From: Ferrovibrio sp964218355
GTDB lineage: Bacteria; Pseudomonadota; Alphaproteobacteria; Ferrovibrionales; Ferrovibrionaceae
Assembly: GCF_964218355.1 (NCBI RefSeq)
Contig: NZ_CAXPMC010000013.1
Coordinates: 51,139-115,138, forward strand
Direction of reading: 5' to 3'
DNA length: 64,000 bases
Part shown: in pieces, positions 51,310 through 59,993 of the stretch
How positions within the stretch are numbered: the stretch's first letter is position 1
Layout of the letters: each line of letters starts with the position of its first letter
The notes under the pieces: generated by a model
What the model saw: only the letters and a program-made list of their open reading frames with translations
What the model was told of the DNA's origin: nothing
Databases searched by the model: none
Made by a program: the position numbers and the translations under genes

Positions 51310-52793
51310 CGCAGACGGATTTCAAGACGACCGGGGAGCTGTATCTCGACGGACGCTGGCGCGGCGGCGCCGGTCCGGCGTTCGAGAGCCTTGCCCCGCA
51401 CGATGGGCGCCGCGTCTGGCAGGGCCATGCGGCCGACATCGCCGATGTCGACACCGCGTTCGCGGCCGCGCGCGCGGCGTTCCCGGCCTGGGCCGATCGC
51501 CGCTTCGACGAGCGCGCGACGCTGGCGCGCGCGTTCGCCGTCATGCTCAAGGACCAGTCGGAGCCGCTGGCGCGCTGCCTCGCCGAGGAGACCGGCAAAC
51601 CGTTGTGGGAGGCCCGCACCGAGGTCGCCGCCATGGTGGGCAAGATCGAGCTGTCGATCCGCGCCAATCGTGAACGCACGGGCGAGCACGAACAGGCCAC
51701 CGATTTCGGCCGCCACGTCCTGCGCCACCGGCCGCACGGCGTCGTCGCGGTCTTCGGGCCGTACAACTTTCCCGGTCACCTGCCCAACGGCCACATCGTG
51801 CCGGCGCTGCTCGCCGGCAACTGCGTGCTGTTCAAGCCCAGCGAACTGACGCCGGCCACGGCGGAAATGACCGTGCGACTGTGGGAGCGTGCCGGCATCC
51901 CCCCCGGCGTGCTGCAGTTGCTGCAGGGCGAGCGCGCCACGGGCGAGGCCATCGCCGCCCATGTGCAGCTCGACGGCCTGTACTTCACCGGCAGCCAGCG
52001 CACCGGCGCCCTGCTCCACCGCCAGTTCGCGGCGGACAGCGGTCGCATCCTCGCCCTGGAACTCGGTGGCAACAACCCCCTGATCGTCCGCGCCGTGGCA
52101 GACACCGACGCCGCGGTACTCGACACGGTGCAGTCGGCCTTCATCACCAGCGGTCAGCGCTGTACCTGTGCGCGCCGGCTGTTCGTGCCGCGCGGCGGCT
52201 GGGGCGACGCCTTCGTCGAACGTCTCGTGGCGGTGACGCGCGGTCTGCACATCGAGCGCTGGAACGCGGAGCCGCCACCGTTCATGGGACCGGTGATCAG
52301 CGCCCGCGCCGCCGACCAGTTGCTGGCGGCGCAGGAGCGGTTGCTCGCGGACGGCGCCCACAGCGTGCTGCCGCTGCGACGGCTCGACCTCGGTCCGGCC
52401 TTCCTCGCCCCGGGCATCATCGACGTGAGCACGCTCGCCGAAGTGCCGGACGAGGAGCACTTCGGCCCCCTGCTGCAGCTGATCCGCTACGACACGCTCG
52501 ACGAGGCCATTGCCGGCGCCAACCGCACGCGCTACGGCCTGTCGGCCGGCTTCATCGGCGAGGATGCCGACGAGTACGAGCGCTTCCGCCTGCGCATCCG
52601 CGCCGGCATCGTCAACTGGAACCGGCCGACGACCGGCGCCTCGGGCGCCTTCCCCTTCGGTGGTGTCGGCGTCAGCGGCAACCACCGGCCGAGCGCGTAC
52701 TACGCCGCGGACTACTGCGCGTATCCGGTCGCCAGCAGCGAGGCGCCGCAGCCGCTGCAACCGGCACAACTGCCGCCGGGACTGCTGCCGTGA
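51306..52793 (+). CDS. astD: Succinylglutamate-semialdehyde dehydrogenase
   Basis: Aldehyde dehydrogenase of 495 residues that oxidises N-succinylglutamate semialdehyde to N-succinylglutamate. The oxyanion/NAD region is VAVFGPYNFPGHLPNGHIVP, with LELGGNNPLIV carrying the base E and SGQRCTCARRLFVPR the catalytic cysteine. The fit to AstD over generic ALDHs is supported by FGPYNFPGHLPNGH and its operon. Overlaps astA and astB starts. Confidence 0.93.
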   Translation: MTQTDFKTTGELYLDGRWRGGAGPAFESLAPHDGRRVWQGHAADIADVDTAFAAARAAFPAWADRRFDERATLARAFAVMLKDQSEPLARCLAEETGKPLWEARTEVAAMVGKIELSIRANRERTGEHEQATDFGRHVLRHRPHGVVAVFGPYNFPGHLPNGHIVPALLAGNCVLFKPSELTPATAEMTVRLWERAGIPPGVLQLLQGERATGEAIAAHVQLDGLYFTGSQRTGALLHRQFAADSGRILALELGGNNPLIVRAVADTDAAVLDTVQSAFITSGQRCTCARRLFVPRGGWGDAFVERLVAVTRGLHIERWNAEPPPFMGPVISARAADQLLAAQERLLADGAHSVLPLRRLDLGPAFLAPGIIDVSTLAEVPDEEHFGPLLQLIRYDTLDEAIAGANRTRYGLSAGFIGEDADEYERFRLRIRAGIVNWNRPTTGASGAFPFGGVGVSGNHRPSAYYAADYCAYPVASSEAPQPLQPAQLPPGLLP

Positions 52794-54148
52794 CCGTGAT
52801 TCCGTCCGCCCTCACCCTCGAAGCCAACTTCGATGGCCTCGTCGGGCCGACGCATCACTACGCCGGGTTGTCCTTCGGCAACGTCGCCTCCGAGCGCAAT
52901 GCGCACCGCGCCGCCAACCCGCGCGAAGCCGCCCGCCAGGGGCTGATGAAGATGCAGGCGCTGGCGGCACAGGGCCTGCCGCAGGGCGTGCTGCCGCCGC
53001 AGGAGCGTCCGCACCTGCCGACGCTGCGGCGGCTCGGCTACAGCGGCACGGATGCGCGGGTTCTCGCGCGCGTCGCGCGCACGGCGCCGGAGCTGCTGTC
53101 GGCGGTGTCGTCGGCCTCGGCGATGTGGACCGCGAACGCCGCGACCGTCTCGCCCAGTGCCGACTGCGCCGACGAGCGGGTGCACTTCACGCCGGCCAAC
53201 CTGTGCACGAACCTGCATCGCGCGATCGAGGCCGACACGACCGCGCGCATCCTCAAGGCCGTGTTCCCGGACCCGAGCCACTTTGCCCACCACGTCCCGC
53301 TGCCGGCCACGCCGACCCTCGGCGACGAGGGCGCCGCCAACCATACGCGCCTGTGCAGCGACTACGGCGACGCCGGCCTGGAACTGTTCGTCTACGGTCG
53401 CGGCGGCGACGACGAGGCGCGGCCGGTCCGCTATCCGGCGCGGCAGACCCGGCTGGCATCGATGTCGGTCGCGCGCCTGCACGAACTCCGCAAGACCGCG
53501 ACGTTCTTCGCCCAGCAGCACCCGGACGCGATCGACCGCGGCGTGTTCCACAACGACGTCATCGCCGTCGGCAATCGCGAGGTGCTGCTCCATCATGAAC
53601 AGGCCTTCGTCGATACCCAGGCCCTGCGCCGCTGGATCTGCACGCGTTTCCAGGGCGCGCGGCGCCCGGCCCTGGTCGAGATCTCGACGTCCGAAGTCGG
53701 CCTCGACGAGGCGATCGCGTCCTACCTGTTCAATTCGCAGCTGGTCTGTCCGCCGGGGGGCGGCATGCGCCTGATCGTGGCGCGCGAATGCGAGGAGTCG
53801 GCGCCGGTCTGGGCTGCACTGCAACGCATCCTCGCCGACCCGGCCAACCCGATCGACGGCATCTCGGTGTTCGACCTGCGTCAGTCGATGCACAACGGCG
53901 GCGGGCCGGCCTGCCTGCGTCTGCGCGTCGTACTCACCGAGACCGAACGCGCCGCTGTGGCGCCGGGCATCTGGATCACGCCCAAGCGCCACGCCGACCT
54001 GCTGAGCTGGGTGGACAAGCACTATCGCGACCGGCTCACGCCTGACGACCTGGCCGACCCACAGCTGCTCGAGGAGAGTCGCACCGCCCTGGACCGGCTG
54101 ACGCGCCTGCTCAAGCTCGGCAGTCTCTACGATTTCCAGCGCAACTGA
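52790..54148 (+). CDS. astB: N-succinylarginine dihydrolase
   Basis: Second pathway enzyme (452 residues), converting succinylarginine to succinylornithine, ammonia and CO2. Landmarks: ANFDGLVGPTHHYAGLSFGN near the start, HNDVIAVGNREVLLHHEQAF with catalytic histidines, and SMHNGGGPACLRLRVVL with the active-site cysteine. The GTG start at 52790 overlaps the astD stop by 4 bases (GTGA). Pathway genes astC and astE are not nearby. Confidence 0.95.
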   Translation: MTVIPSALTLEANFDGLVGPTHHYAGLSFGNVASERNAHRAANPREAARQGLMKMQALAAQGLPQGVLPPQERPHLPTLRRLGYSGTDARVLARVARTAPELLSAVSSASAMWTANAATVSPSADCADERVHFTPANLCTNLHRAIEADTTARILKAVFPDPSHFAHHVPLPATPTLGDEGAANHTRLCSDYGDAGLELFVYGRGGDDEARPVRYPARQTRLASMSVARLHELRKTATFFAQQHPDAIDRGVFHNDVIAVGNREVLLHHEQAFVDTQALRRWICTRFQGARRPALVEISTSEVGLDEAIASYLFNSQLVCPPGGGMRLIVARECEESAPVWAALQRILADPANPIDGISVFDLRQSMHNGGGPACLRLRVVLTETERAAVAPGIWITPKRHADLLSWVDKHYRDRLTPDDLADPQLLEESRTALDRLTRLLKLGSLYDFQRN

Positions 54149-54627
54149 TGTCCGGAGACGTGCAGACACCGCCGACCGGCCTGCGCTGGCAGTGGATCGA
54201 CTGGCCCGGCTTCGACCCGGACACGCTCTACGCCCTGCTCAAGCTGCGTTCCGACATCTTCGTCGTCGAGCAGAACTGCGCCTATCCGGACATGGACGGC
54301 CTCGACCCGCAGTGCCGACACCTGGTGGGCCGCGACGGCAACGGCGCCGTCCAGGCCGGCCTGCGGCTGGTGCCCCCGGGCGTCAAGCATGCAGCCCCCG
54401 CGCTGGGGCGACTGGTCGTCGCGCCTTCCCTGCGCGGCACCGGACTCGGCCGCGCCCTGATGCGCGCCGGCCTCGAGGGCTGCAAACGCTGGTACCCGGG
54501 ACAGCACGTGTTCCTGTCGGGCCAGCAGCATCTCGAAGACTTCTACCGCACGCTGGGCTTCGAAACCGTCTCCGCCCCCTACCTGGAAGACGGTATCCCG
54601 CACGTGGACATGCTCAGGCCGGCCTGA
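54148..54627 (+). CDS. elaA: ElaA-like GNAT acetyltransferase
   Basis: A 159-residue GNAT protein of the ElaA type. LYALLKLRSDIFVVEQNCAYPDMDG near residue 30 is the ElaA signature (abbreviated), followed by LGRLVVAPSLRGTGLGRALM with the acetyl-CoA loop. Substrate unknown. It starts within the astB stop (TGATG), so it is part of the ast transcript. Confidence 0.88.
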   Translation: MSGDVQTPPTGLRWQWIDWPGFDPDTLYALLKLRSDIFVVEQNCAYPDMDGLDPQCRHLVGRDGNGAVQAGLRLVPPGVKHAAPALGRLVVAPSLRGTGLGRALMRAGLEGCKRWYPGQHVFLSGQQHLEDFYRTLGFETVSAPYLEDGIPHVDMLRPA

Positions 54628-54669
54628 AGGCGGACGCTATACTCGCGCGGCACCCGCCCCGCCCTTGCC

Positions 54670-56325
54670 GTGTATACCGAGTTCTTCCAGCTCCGGGAGA
54701 TGCCGTTCTCGATCACCCCGGACCCCGCCTACCTGTACATGTCCCCGCGCCACCAGGAGGCGCTCGGACATCTGCTGTATGGCACCGGCCAGTACGGCGG
54801 TTTCGTGCAGATCACCGGCGAGGTCGGCACCGGCAAGACCACGATCGTGCGTTCGCTGCTCGACCAGAAGCTGCCGGACGTCGACGTGGCCATGATCCAC
54901 AACCCGCGGCAGAGCGAGCAGGAATTCGTGCACTCGATCTGCGACGAACTGGGCGTCGAGGTGCCGCGCGACACCACGTCGATCAAGGTCCTCGTCGATG
55001 CGCTCAATGCGCACCTGCTGAAAGTGCATGCGGCCGGACGCCGCACCGTGCTGATCATCGACGAGGCGCAGAACCTGCAGCCCGGCGTGCTCGAACAGGT
55101 GCGGCTACTGACCAATCTCGAAACCGCGAAGGCCAAGCTGCTGCGCATCATGCTCGTCGGCCAGCCGGAGCTGTCGACCCTGCTGGGACGGCCGGAGCTG
55201 CGACAGCTCGCCAGCCGCATCACCGCCCGCTACCACCTGCAACCGCTATCCGAGCGCGAAACCGCCGAATACATCGGTCACCGCCTGCGCATCGCCGGCG
55301 CACGCTCGCCGATCTTCGAACCCGCCGCCTGCAGCCTCGTGCACCGCTACGCCCAGGGCATTCCCCGCCTGATCAACGTGATCTGCGACCGCGCACTGCT
55401 CGGCGCGTACTCGCAGCAGGCCCTGCGGGTCGATGCCGCGACGGTACGTCGTGCGGCGCGCGAGGTCATGGGCGAACAGCCCGCGCTGTTCGAGCCGGAT
55501 GAGCCGCGCCGCTGGCGCGCCATCGAGACCGGCTGGCTGGTCGCCCTGATCGCCTGCGCCGCCCTGTTCGCCTACACCTTCTGGCCCTCCGGCTCGAGGC
55601 CGCCGGCGCCGGCGCAAGCGGTCCGCGCCGCGGACACCCCGCCGACACCGGCCCCGAGTGCAAGCCCGCATCCCGCGGCATCGCCGACCGCGGGCGCCTT
55701 CGTGCCGGCCGCACTGCCGCTGTCACCGGCGGAGGATCTGGCGCGCACCGCGCAGCCGCTCTCGGCCGCGCTCGCCCGGCTGATCGGCCTGTGGGGTGCG
55801 GAGACGCCGGTGGCAGCCACTGCCGAACTGTGCACCAGCCTGCAGACGCAGGGCCTGGAGTGCTACCGCAGCAGCGGCGACTGGGAGGACCTGTTCGCGA
55901 TGGACCGCCCGGCGGTGCTGGGCCTCGACATCGACGGCAGTCCGCAGTACGTGCTGCTCGAATCGCTGGATACGCGCAACGCCGTGCTGCATACCGCGCT
56001 CGGCCCGATGCAGATCGCCGTCGCCGAGTTGCGCCCGCTGTGGACGGGAGAGTTCCTGTTGCTGTGGCGGCGCGAAAGCCACGCGATCCGCATCGACGCC
56101 GAGGCCGGCAGCGCCGATGTCGCCTGGCTGCACGACCGGCTCGTCGAGCTCGGCTATGCCGACGGCGAGCCCCCGCAGATGCTCGACGCGTCGCTGGTGC
56201 AGGCCGTGCGCCGGTTCCAGGCCGACCGTGGGCTCGCGGTGGACGGCATCGCCGGCGTGCGCACGCTGATCGAGCTCGGTGATGCGCTGCCCGATACGCC
56301 GACGCTGGCGATGAGAGCACCATGA
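54670..56325 (+). CDS. gspA: GspA/ExeA-type AAA ATPase with peptidoglycan-binding domain
   Basis: A 551-residue inner-membrane protein beginning with GTG. The N-terminal AAA domain has Walker A GEVGTGKTT (50-58) and Walker B VLIIDEAQN (127-135). A single membrane helix lies near 285-303 (WLVALIACAALFAYTFW), then a proline/alanine-rich linker, a C39-peptidase-like region (LGLDIDGSPQYVLLESL) and a C-terminal peptidoglycan-binding repeat (VQAVRRFQADRGLAVDGIAG). GspA with GspB helps place the type II secretion secretin through the cell wall. The rest of the system is not here. Confidence 0.9.
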   Translation: MYTEFFQLREMPFSITPDPAYLYMSPRHQEALGHLLYGTGQYGGFVQITGEVGTGKTTIVRSLLDQKLPDVDVAMIHNPRQSEQEFVHSICDELGVEVPRDTTSIKVLVDALNAHLLKVHAAGRRTVLIIDEAQNLQPGVLEQVRLLTNLETAKAKLLRIMLVGQPELSTLLGRPELRQLASRITARYHLQPLSERETAEYIGHRLRIAGARSPIFEPAACSLVHRYAQGIPRLINVICDRALLGAYSQQALRVDAATVRRAAREVMGEQPALFEPDEPRRWRAIETGWLVALIACAALFAYTFWPSGSRPPAPAQAVRAADTPPTPAPSASPHPAASPTAGAFVPAALPLSPAEDLARTAQPLSAALARLIGLWGAETPVAATAELCTSLQTQGLECYRSSGDWEDLFAMDRPAVLGLDIDGSPQYVLLESLDTRNAVLHTALGPMQIAVAELRPLWTGEFLLLWRRESHAIRIDAEAGSADVAWLHDRLVELGYADGEPPQMLDASLVQAVRRFQADRGLAVDGIAGVRTLIELGDALPDTPTLAMRAP

Positions 56326-56425
56326 GCACGCCGGCACATCAGCGTCGCACGCCGGACACCGGAAATGGGGTGTTCCCTCGCCCGCCATCCGGCGCCGAGC
56401 AGGACGACCGCCGCGGGGGAACACC

Positions 56426-57151
56426 GTGAGCTATATCCTCGAAGCACTGCGGCGCGCCGAACGCGAACGCCACGCCACGGTGGCCGAACAGCCGGCTGCG
56501 GATGCGCGCCCCCCGCAACGCGGGCCGCGTCCGACGACGATGGCTCTGGCCGGCGCCACGCTGTTTCTCGCCGGAATCGGTGCCGCGCTGATGTTGCTGC
56601 GCCCGTCTGCGCCCACGCCGGCACCGGTCGAACCGGCAACGGTCGAGGTCACGCCGACGATGGCACCGGTTCCGACACCCGCCGCAGCCGCGCCCGCGGC
56701 GCCGCGACTGTCGGACGCTGCCGCCCTGGCGGGCTACGAGAGCCTCGACGACGTGTCACCGGTGTTCCAGGGCAGCCCCCCGGCAGCGCCGGCGCCCGGA
56801 CGTACCTCGATCGCAACGGCCGATGCCCCCCAGCCGACACCGGACAGGCCCGGCGGGAACGCGGTCGGCCAGAAGCCGCAAACCACGGCGACGCCTGCCG
56901 CCGATGTCGCGCGCACGCTGCCGCCGCGACTGGCGGAAATGCCCGAAGGCTTCCAGTCGAGGTTTCCGTCGCCGCTGATCCAGGTGCACGTCTTCGACGC
57001 CGACCCGGCACGCCGCTGGATCATGGTCGACAACCGGCGTCATGCCGAAGGTGCGGTGCTCGACAACGGTCTGCGCATCGCCGAGATCCTCGGCGACGGC
57101 GTGATCTTCGTGTTCGACGAGCGGCTCGTGTACTGGCCGCTGAACCGCTGA
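56426..57151 (+). CDS. gspB: GspB/ExeB-type general secretion protein
   Basis: A 241-residue protein with GTG start. SYILEALRRAERERH at the N-terminus is diagnostic. One membrane helix (residues about 33-52), a long proline/alanine linker, then a C-terminal domain with LIQVHVFDADPARRWIMVDNRR and LRIAEILGDGVIFVF that interacts with GspA in the family. It follows gspA by 100 bases. The stop lies in a hairpin shared with fdxA. Confidence 0.9.
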   Translation: MSYILEALRRAERERHATVAEQPAADARPPQRGPRPTTMALAGATLFLAGIGAALMLLRPSAPTPAPVEPATVEVTPTMAPVPTPAAAAPAAPRLSDAAALAGYESLDDVSPVFQGSPPAAPAPGRTSIATADAPQPTPDRPGGNAVGQKPQTTATPAADVARTLPPRLAEMPEGFQSRFPSPLIQVHVFDADPARRWIMVDNRRHAEGAVLDNGLRIAEILGDGVIFVFDERLVYWPLNR

Positions 57152-57164
57152 GCCCCGCTCAGCG
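57146..57164. terminator. Hairpin containing both convergent stop codons
   Basis: CGCTGAGC and GCTCAGCG form a perfect 8-bp stem around CCC. The gspB stop (57149-57151) and the fdxA stop (57161-57159) are both inside the arms. Confidence 0.5.
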
Positions 57165-57482
57165 CTCGAGCAGCGCCAGCTTGTCCGGCTTGCCGTCCCA
57201 TTCCTTGGCGTCGGCCGCCGGCTCCTTGCGCTCGGTGATCACCGGCCACTCCTTGGTGAGTTGCGCGTTGATCTCCTTGAAGTGCGCCTGATCCTCCGGC
57301 AGATCATCCTCGGCGAAGATGGCTTCCGCCGGGCATTCGGGCTCGCACAGGGTGCAGTCGATGCACTCCTCGGGATCGATCACCAGGAAATTCGGACCTT
57401 CGTGAAAACAGTCGACCGGGCAGACTTCCACACAGTCGGTGTACTTGCACTTGATGCAGTTTTCGGTAACGACGAAGGTCAT
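57159..57482 (-). CDS. fdxA: 7Fe ferredoxin FdxA
   Basis: A 107-residue ferredoxin, exactly the usual FdxA size. The first motif set is CIKCKYTDCVEVCPVDCF (with 3Fe-4S and 4Fe-4S ligands) and the second CIDCTLCEPECPAEAI. Acidic C-terminal part with EWDGKPDKLALLER. The start MTFVVTENC at 57482 is standard; an earlier in-frame codon would add five residues. General electron carrier. Confidence 0.96.
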   Translation of the reverse strand: MTFVVTENCIKCKYTDCVEVCPVDCFHEGPNFLVIDPEECIDCTLCEPECPAEAIFAEDDLPEDQAHFKEINAQLTKEWPVITERKEPAADAKEWDGKPDKLALLER

Positions 57483-57580
57483 GGGCGCAACTCGCAAATG
57501 GTCCTGGCTGGCTGGAAAGCTGGCAGCGTTGAGCCGGCGATATTAACCGATCACCGCCTGCCGACGGCGCATCCCGGCAC

Positions 57581-58177
57581 TCAGGCCGTCGGATCGTCGC
57601 CGGGCACCTCGGGCCGCTGCGGCGGCCGCGGCTTGAACGTCAGGTCCAGCAGGTGCGTGCTGAAGCTGCCGTTGCGGCGATCGTCGAAGAAGTGCCGGAG
57701 GCTGTGCCAGATCGTCGGGAAGGCTATGTCGTCCCAGGGAATCTCGTCCTCCCGCATCAGGACGACCTCGGAACTCTCCGGCGTCGGACCGAACTCCTCC
57801 GAGAGCAGTCGCCCGCAATGCACCATGTACACTTGGCTCACGTAGGGGACGTTCATCACCATCAGCAGCGATCCGACCTCGACCTCGGCGAGCGATTCCT
57901 CGCGCGCCTCGCGCGCGGCGCCCGCCGCGCTGGTCTCGCCCATCTCCATGAAACCGGCCGGAAACGTCCACAGGCCCAGGCGCGGCTCGATGTTGCGCCG
58001 GCACATCAGCACGCGGCCGTCGCGCCATTCCGGAATCACGCCGACGATGACCTTCGGATTGCGGTACTGCACCTGGCCGCAGCTCGGGCAGACGTGCCGC
58101 GGCAGGTGATCGCCGGCCGGCACGAGAAAGTCGACCGAGTGTCCGCAGACGTTGCAGAAGCGCGTTTGAGCGTGCAT
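57581..58177 (-). CDS. Nudix hydrolase with N-terminal zinc ribbon
   Basis: A 198-residue protein. The zinc ribbon is FCNVCGHSV and VCPSCGQVQYRNPK (four cysteines). The Nudix box is GFMEMGETSAAGAAREAREES near residues 76-96. This layout resembles the NudC/NADH pyrophosphatase-like group that acts on NAD- or dinucleotide-type substrates. The start MHAQTRFC at 58177 is preferred over longer readings. Confidence 0.88.
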   Translation of the reverse strand: MHAQTRFCNVCGHSVDFLVPAGDHLPRHVCPSCGQVQYRNPKVIVGVIPEWRDGRVLMCRRNIEPRLGLWTFPAGFMEMGETSAAGAAREAREESLAEVEVGSLLMVMNVPYVSQVYMVHCGRLLSEEFGPTPESSEVVLMREDEIPWDDIAFPTIWHSLRHFFDDRRNGSFSTHLLDLTFKPRPPQRPEVPGDDPTA

Positions 58178-58204
58178 GAGCCGTGAATTGCAGGGAGCGC
58201 GGGC

Positions 58205-58239
58205 ACTATAGCGGTTCAGTGGATTTGCCGACGCAAATC
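58205..58239. promoter_or_regulatory. Nudix -10 element and a perfect dyad in a divergent intergenic region
   Basis: A TATAGT -10-like element lies on the minus strand at 58210-58205, about 28 bases before the Nudix start. Next to it GATTTGC, CGAC and GCAAATC (58222-58239) make a perfect 7-bp-arm dyad between the divergent Nudix and barrel genes. It could be an operator for either. Confidence 0.4.
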
Positions 58240-58295
58240 GGAGAACATTCGGCGCCAAGATCAAAATCATTCAAACGGCTTTCTGGGGGATGCGC

Positions 58296-59171
58296 ATGAA
58301 CAAGATTTCGTATCTGGCCGCCGGCCTGCTGCTTTGCGGCCCGGTGTTCGCGCAGGACGGCGGCGACGCCCAGGCGGGCAACAGCTTCGCCGACATCAGT
58401 GATGCCGAATCGGGCAGCGATACGCCGGATGCGAACAGCTTCGCGTCGGATACCTACGATGCCAACAGCTTCACGTCGGACACCTCGGACGCGAACAGCT
58501 TCACTTCCGACACCAGCGACGCCAACAGCTTCACCTCGGATACCTCCGACGCGAACAGCTTCAGCTCCGACACCAGCAACGCCAACAGCTTCGGCGGGGA
58601 CACCTCGGATGCCAACAGCTTCGGCGGCGGCTTCGACAGCGCGGACAGCGGCGGCTACGAACCGGAGCCCGAGGAAGACACGCCCTGGGAGCTGTATGCC
58701 GGTGCCGACTACGTCTGGACCACCGCCTCGTTCTCGAAGCAGAGCCTGATCGACGACTTCGGCGGCGACCGTTTCGACTCGAGCATGTACCGCGTCCGCG
58801 CCGGCGTGCGCCTGTTCGAGAAGATCGGCCTCGAGGCACAGATCGGCACCGGCGACACCAGCGTCGGTGAGCTCAAGGCCGACGAGTTCAGCACCGACCA
58901 GTTCTACGCGGTGTACTTCATCCCGACAGGCGTGCTGCTCGATCTCATCGAAGTGGGCGCCGCCATCGGCTACGCCCATGTCGACCTCGAGCGCCCCGGT
59001 GTCTCCGAATCCGTCGGCGGCGCCAGCTTCGGCGTGAACTTCGAGATCCCGCTGTTCACCAGCGAATCGCTCGAACTGCGCGTCGGCGGCGGCGCCACCG
59101 CCTACCGCGCACAGCCCTCCGCCCGCATCTACGGTTATCACGCCGGCCTGCGGATCGACTTCCGCCTCTGA
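58296..59171 (+). CDS. Outer-membrane beta-barrel protein with decapeptide repeats
   Basis: A 291-residue protein. Signal peptide at 1-20 (NKISYLAAGLLLCGPVFAQ). Residues about 41-110 are seven decapeptides, consensus SDTSDANSFT. A short acidic linker (EPEPEEDTP) precedes an OmpA/porin-like barrel of about 170 residues (WELYAGADYVWTTASF, YRVRAGVRLFEKIGLEAQIG) that ends in LRIDFRL, with the C-terminal leucine/phenylalanine typical of barrels. The repeats should lie in the periplasm or at the cell surface. The start at 58296 is preferred because GGGGG is well spaced from it; ATG at 58290 is too close. Confidence 0.8.
   Translation: MNKISYLAAGLLLCGPVFAQDGGDAQAGNSFADISDAESGSDTPDANSFASDTYDANSFTSDTSDANSFTSDTSDANSFTSDTSDANSFSSDTSNANSFGGDTSDANSFGGGFDSADSGGYEPEPEEDTPWELYAGADYVWTTASFSKQSLIDDFGGDRFDSSMYRVRAGVRLFEKIGLEAQIGTGDTSVGELKADEFSTDQFYAVYFIPTGVLLDLIEVGAAIGYAHVDLERPGVSESVGGASFGVNFEIPLFTSESLELRVGGGATAYRAQPSARIYGYHAGLRIDFRL
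58416..58625 (+). repeat. 30-bp coding tandem repeat, 7 units
   Basis: Seven in-frame 30-base units encode SDTPDANSFA, SDTYDANSFT, three SDTSDANSF units, SDTSNANSFG and GDTSDANSFG. The NSF core is invariant and D/S positions vary. Codon choice differs between copies (TCG/TCC/AGC alternate), so the repeat has been maintained at protein level and is not a recent slippage product. Confidence 0.93.
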
Positions 59172-59202
59172 AGATCGCCATCACGGGCACGCGGCCGGCC
59201 GA

Positions 59203-59208
59203 TATAAT
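59203..59208 (+). promoter_or_regulatory. -10 element for tRNA-Leu
   Basis: A perfect TATAAT 11 bases before the tRNA start, followed by a GC-rich discriminator (GCGCGGCCGCGC) as in stringently controlled stable RNA promoters. No convincing -35 is seen upstream. Confidence 0.55.
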
Positions 59209-59218
59209 GCGCGGCCGC

Positions 59219-59305
59219 GCCGAAGTGGCGGAATCGGTAGACGCAGCGGACTCAAAATCCGCCGCCCTTAAAAGCGTGTGGGTTCGAGTCCCACCTTCGG
59301 CACCA
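59219..59305 (+). tRNA. tRNA-Leu (anticodon CAA)
   Basis: An 87-base class II tRNA with a long variable arm. Acceptor GCCGAAG pairs with CTTCGGC, discriminator A, encoded CCA at 59303-59305. The anticodon loop reads CTCAAAA with CAA at 34-36. Variable arm GCCCTTAAAAGCGTG and T-loop GGTTCGAGTCC are regular. Confidence 0.97.
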
Positions 59306-59400
59306 GCCTGATCGCAACGCCCGCACGACGCGGGCGTTGTCGATTGCGGCGCCTGCCAGTCGACCAGTCGTCAGCCAATACGGCGACAACGGAGATCGAC

Positions 59401-59889
59401 ATGGGCAAGGCCAAATCCATTCCGGACGGCATGCACACGGTGACACCGCACCTGGTGTGCCGCGGTGGTGCGGATGCGATGGCGTTCTATATCAAGGCAT
59501 TCGACGCGACCGAGGAGGGCCGCTTCGTCGGGCCGGACGGGCGCCTGATGCATGGCTGCATCCGCATCAACGGGTCCTCGGTGATGCTGGCCGACGAGTT
59601 CGTGGAGCATGGCTCGCTGAGTCCGCAGTCCCTGAAGGGGTCGCCGGTCACGGTCCACCTCTATGTGAACGACGCGGATGCCTGCTTCGAACGCGCCGTC
59701 GCCGCCGGTGCCCGCGTCATCATGCCGGTGGCCGACATGTTCTGGGGCGACCGTTACGGGGTGCTCGAAGACCCCTTCGGCCATCGCTGGTCCATCGCGA
59801 CCCACCTCCGCGACGTCGCCTACGAGGACCTGCCCCGGGCGATGGCGGACGCCCCGCCGCCGCCCTGTCCCCAGGGAACGGCGGGCTGA
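59401..59889 (+). CDS. VOC-family (PhnB-like glyoxalase-fold) protein
   Basis: A 162-residue vicinal-oxygen-chelate protein of the PhnB/YdcR type. VTPHLVCRGGADAMAFYIKAFDA at the start is diagnostic (abbreviated), then HGCIRINGSSVMLADEF and DMFWGDRYGVLEDPFGHRWSIATH, where the histidine and glutamate contribute the metal site. Substrate unknown. The ATG follows GGAGATCGAC. Confidence 0.87.
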   Translation: MGKAKSIPDGMHTVTPHLVCRGGADAMAFYIKAFDATEEGRFVGPDGRLMHGCIRINGSSVMLADEFVEHGSLSPQSLKGSPVTVHLYVNDADACFERAVAAGARVIMPVADMFWGDRYGVLEDPFGHRWSIATHLRDVAYEDLPRAMADAPPPPCPQGTAG

Positions 59890-59993
59890 GCCTGCAGCAG
59901 AGGCCCCGGCAGCCCCGGAGCGGCGCCGACGCGGTCGTGGCATGCGCAACCGGCTTGCGCAAAACACGGCTTGCCGCTTCAATAGCACGCAGC

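Noticed and set aside
59219..59305. Encoded CCA ends as proof of two genomes
   Set aside because: All three tRNAs (Asp, Asn, Leu) encode CCA, so this trait does not separate the two halves.
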